Of a stretch of 64,000 nucleotides of DNA, positions 63,239 to 64,000 are shown piece after piece (positions within the stretch are counted from its first letter, which is position 1; each line of letters opens with the position of its first letter). Both the position numbers and the translations under genes were made by a program. The DNA is from Priestia megaterium. Its GTDB lineage: Bacteria; Bacillota; Bacilli; Bacillales; Bacillaceae_H. The notes beneath the pieces were generated by a model. The model saw only the letters and a program-made list of their open reading frames with translations. It had not been told where the DNA came from and did not search any database. Location of the stretch: contig NZ_CP085442.1 of assembly GCF_023824195.1 (NCBI RefSeq), positions 1,898,001 through 1,962,000 on the forward strand, written 5' to 3'.

Positions 63239-64000
63239 ATGACATATTTACACGGAAAATTGGTGCATTTTTTTACAAGACTAGTGATACCAAGGGACGA
63301 GACATCTATTTAAAAGGTGACATATTTGCACGGAGATGTGGAGCAAAAATAGCGTTATATTTCATAAACGTTGATAAAACAGCATTCTGAAAACAAATGT
63401 CGTATTATGACGGATGAAATACACAAAATGCGACAAATTCAAAAAAATTTTTGATGTAAAAATGACATATTCGCACGGAGAATAGGAGCAAAAATGATAA
63501 AAATAAAAATTCGAGTGGCAAAGTGACACATTTGCACGGAAAATAGGGACAAAAAAAAGAAAAATGCCCTTTTTGAGACACAAAAAGTTCACATTTTTAG
63601 AGGGGATAAACAAACATTTGCAGCAAAAATAGTGTTTTTTTAAGAAAGTGGCATGTTTACACGGGAATCTGGAGCAAAAAACACTTTTGCACGGAGGTGT
63701 GGAGCAAAAATTGGAGAAAACGAAGAGGGAAAGTCGCTGTCACAAGAAAATTTATGTAAAAGTGGCATATTTGCACGGAAGATTGGAGCCAAACTTATAG
63801 TAAATGCAGTATAGGAAGAAAAACGACACATTTGCACGGGAATCTGGAGCAAAAAACAATTATAATACTTTTTTCAGACACAAAAAGTTCACAAAATGAT
63901 GAGGAAAGTGAAGTTTAATAGCTATATTAGCAGGGGAAATAATATGTTTACATGGAGAATTGGAGCAAAAAAACACTTTTGCACGGAAATGTGGAGCAAA
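63239..64000 (+). repeat. iteron-like direct repeat array, at least 11 copies
   Basis: The unit is about 32 bp: TGRCAYATTTGCACGGRRAT followed by NTGGAGCAAAAA. Copies begin near 63239, 63318, 63463, 63523, 63612 (degenerate), 63649, 63681, 63762, 63824, 63942 and 63972; all point the same way and the last runs off the window. Positions of the CACGG core are 63251, 63329, 63474, 63535, 63660, 63690, 63774, 63835, 63951 (CATGG) and 63982. Two pairs are head-to-tail with 30-31 bp period and two pairs have 61 bp period. There is no CRISPR-like constant spacing and no cas gene. Frames inside the array carry repeated peptides on the minus strand only because of the repeats. Confidence 0.92.
63451..64000 (+). 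repeat. ~300-bp tandem higher-order repeat within the iteron array
   Basis: The block 63451-63750 is repeated from 63751 on. In both, an ATGTAAAA sequence is followed by two iterons 61 bp apart, then AGACACAAAAAGTTCACA (63576-63593 and 63876-63893, exactly 300 bp apart), then two iterons 30-31 bp apart. Matching cores are displaced by 300, 300, 291 and 292 bp. Confidence 0.85.

Noticed and set aside
63362..63852. Minus-strand open frames with repeated peptides
   Set aside because: They lie entirely in the iteron array, lack ribosome-binding sites and owe their repeated amino acids to the DNA repeats.
63239..64000. CRISPR array
   Set aside because: Copies vary in sequence, spacing is irregular (30, 61, 78, 84, 116, 125, 145 bp), there is no palindromic repeat and no cas gene; an iteron array fits better.

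Overview
The window looks like a low-GC Firmicute of the Bacillaceae. Ribosome-binding sites are strong AAGGAGG types, GTG and TTG starts are frequent, and terminators are short hairpins followed by T runs. One P450 (34589-35821) matches my memory of P450BM-1 (CYP106A1) of Priestia (Bacillus) megaterium almost residue for residue, so P. megaterium or a close relative is the best guess. I saw no rRNA, tRNA, CRISPR array or transposase.

Layout: 1-4.5 kb is an accessory stretch with a cut AraC-type regulator, two SUKH-type immunity-like genes, a 31-aa membrane peptide, flavohemoglobin (hmp) and a frameshifted membrane gene. At 4.5-14 kb are a rifampicin phosphotransferase (rph), a class I amidotransferase-like hydrolase and a complete five-gene oligopeptide ABC transporter. 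At 14-17 kb are small genes: a lipoprotein, a YbaK-type deacylase, a DUF5316-like protein and a GNAT. At 17-23 kb is a sigma-54 uptake locus: a sensor kinase with its own solute-binding domain, an NtrC-type regulator, a perfect -24/-12 promoter overlapped by a cre-like site, a TAXI solute receptor and an MHS-family permease. At 23-34 kb are metabolic and small genes: a PHB-depolymerase-family esterase, a Spo0E-like phosphatase missed by length cut-offs, gapN, transaldolase, a four-repeat Myb-like protein, DinB, galM, a CBS protein and two paralogous membrane proteins. At 34.5-38.3 kb two P450 genes face a TetR gene across a perfect 24-bp-arm dyad. At 38.5-45.4 kb are qoxABCD (aa3 quinol oxidase) and a UspA gene, each behind an Fnr-type box at class II spacing, followed by a stress-type SDR and heme A synthase (ctaA). 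At 45.7-50.8 kb are a flavoprotein, a DUF2294-like protein, a purine permease and an ArsB/NhaD-type transporter with a structured leader. At 51-59 kb is the acetoin/2,3-butanediol catabolic block acoABCL-acoR-bdhA, with a second perfect sigma-54 promoter. At 59-61.5 kb are a PLP enzyme of Cys/Met metabolism and a ScoC/Hpr-like regulator.

The last 2 kb differ in kind. A 379-aa winged-helix protein (62029-63168, minus) reads away from an array of at least 11 same-direction copies of a ~32-bp sequence (core TTTGCACGG then TGGAGCAAAAA). The first copy abuts the -35 of the protein's own promoter, and the later copies form a ~300-bp tandem higher-order repeat. This is the architecture of an iteron-type replication origin with its initiator, so the window may belong to a large plasmid, an integrated plasmid or a chromid. 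This and the TAXI-MHS-two-component locus are the most unusual things seen.
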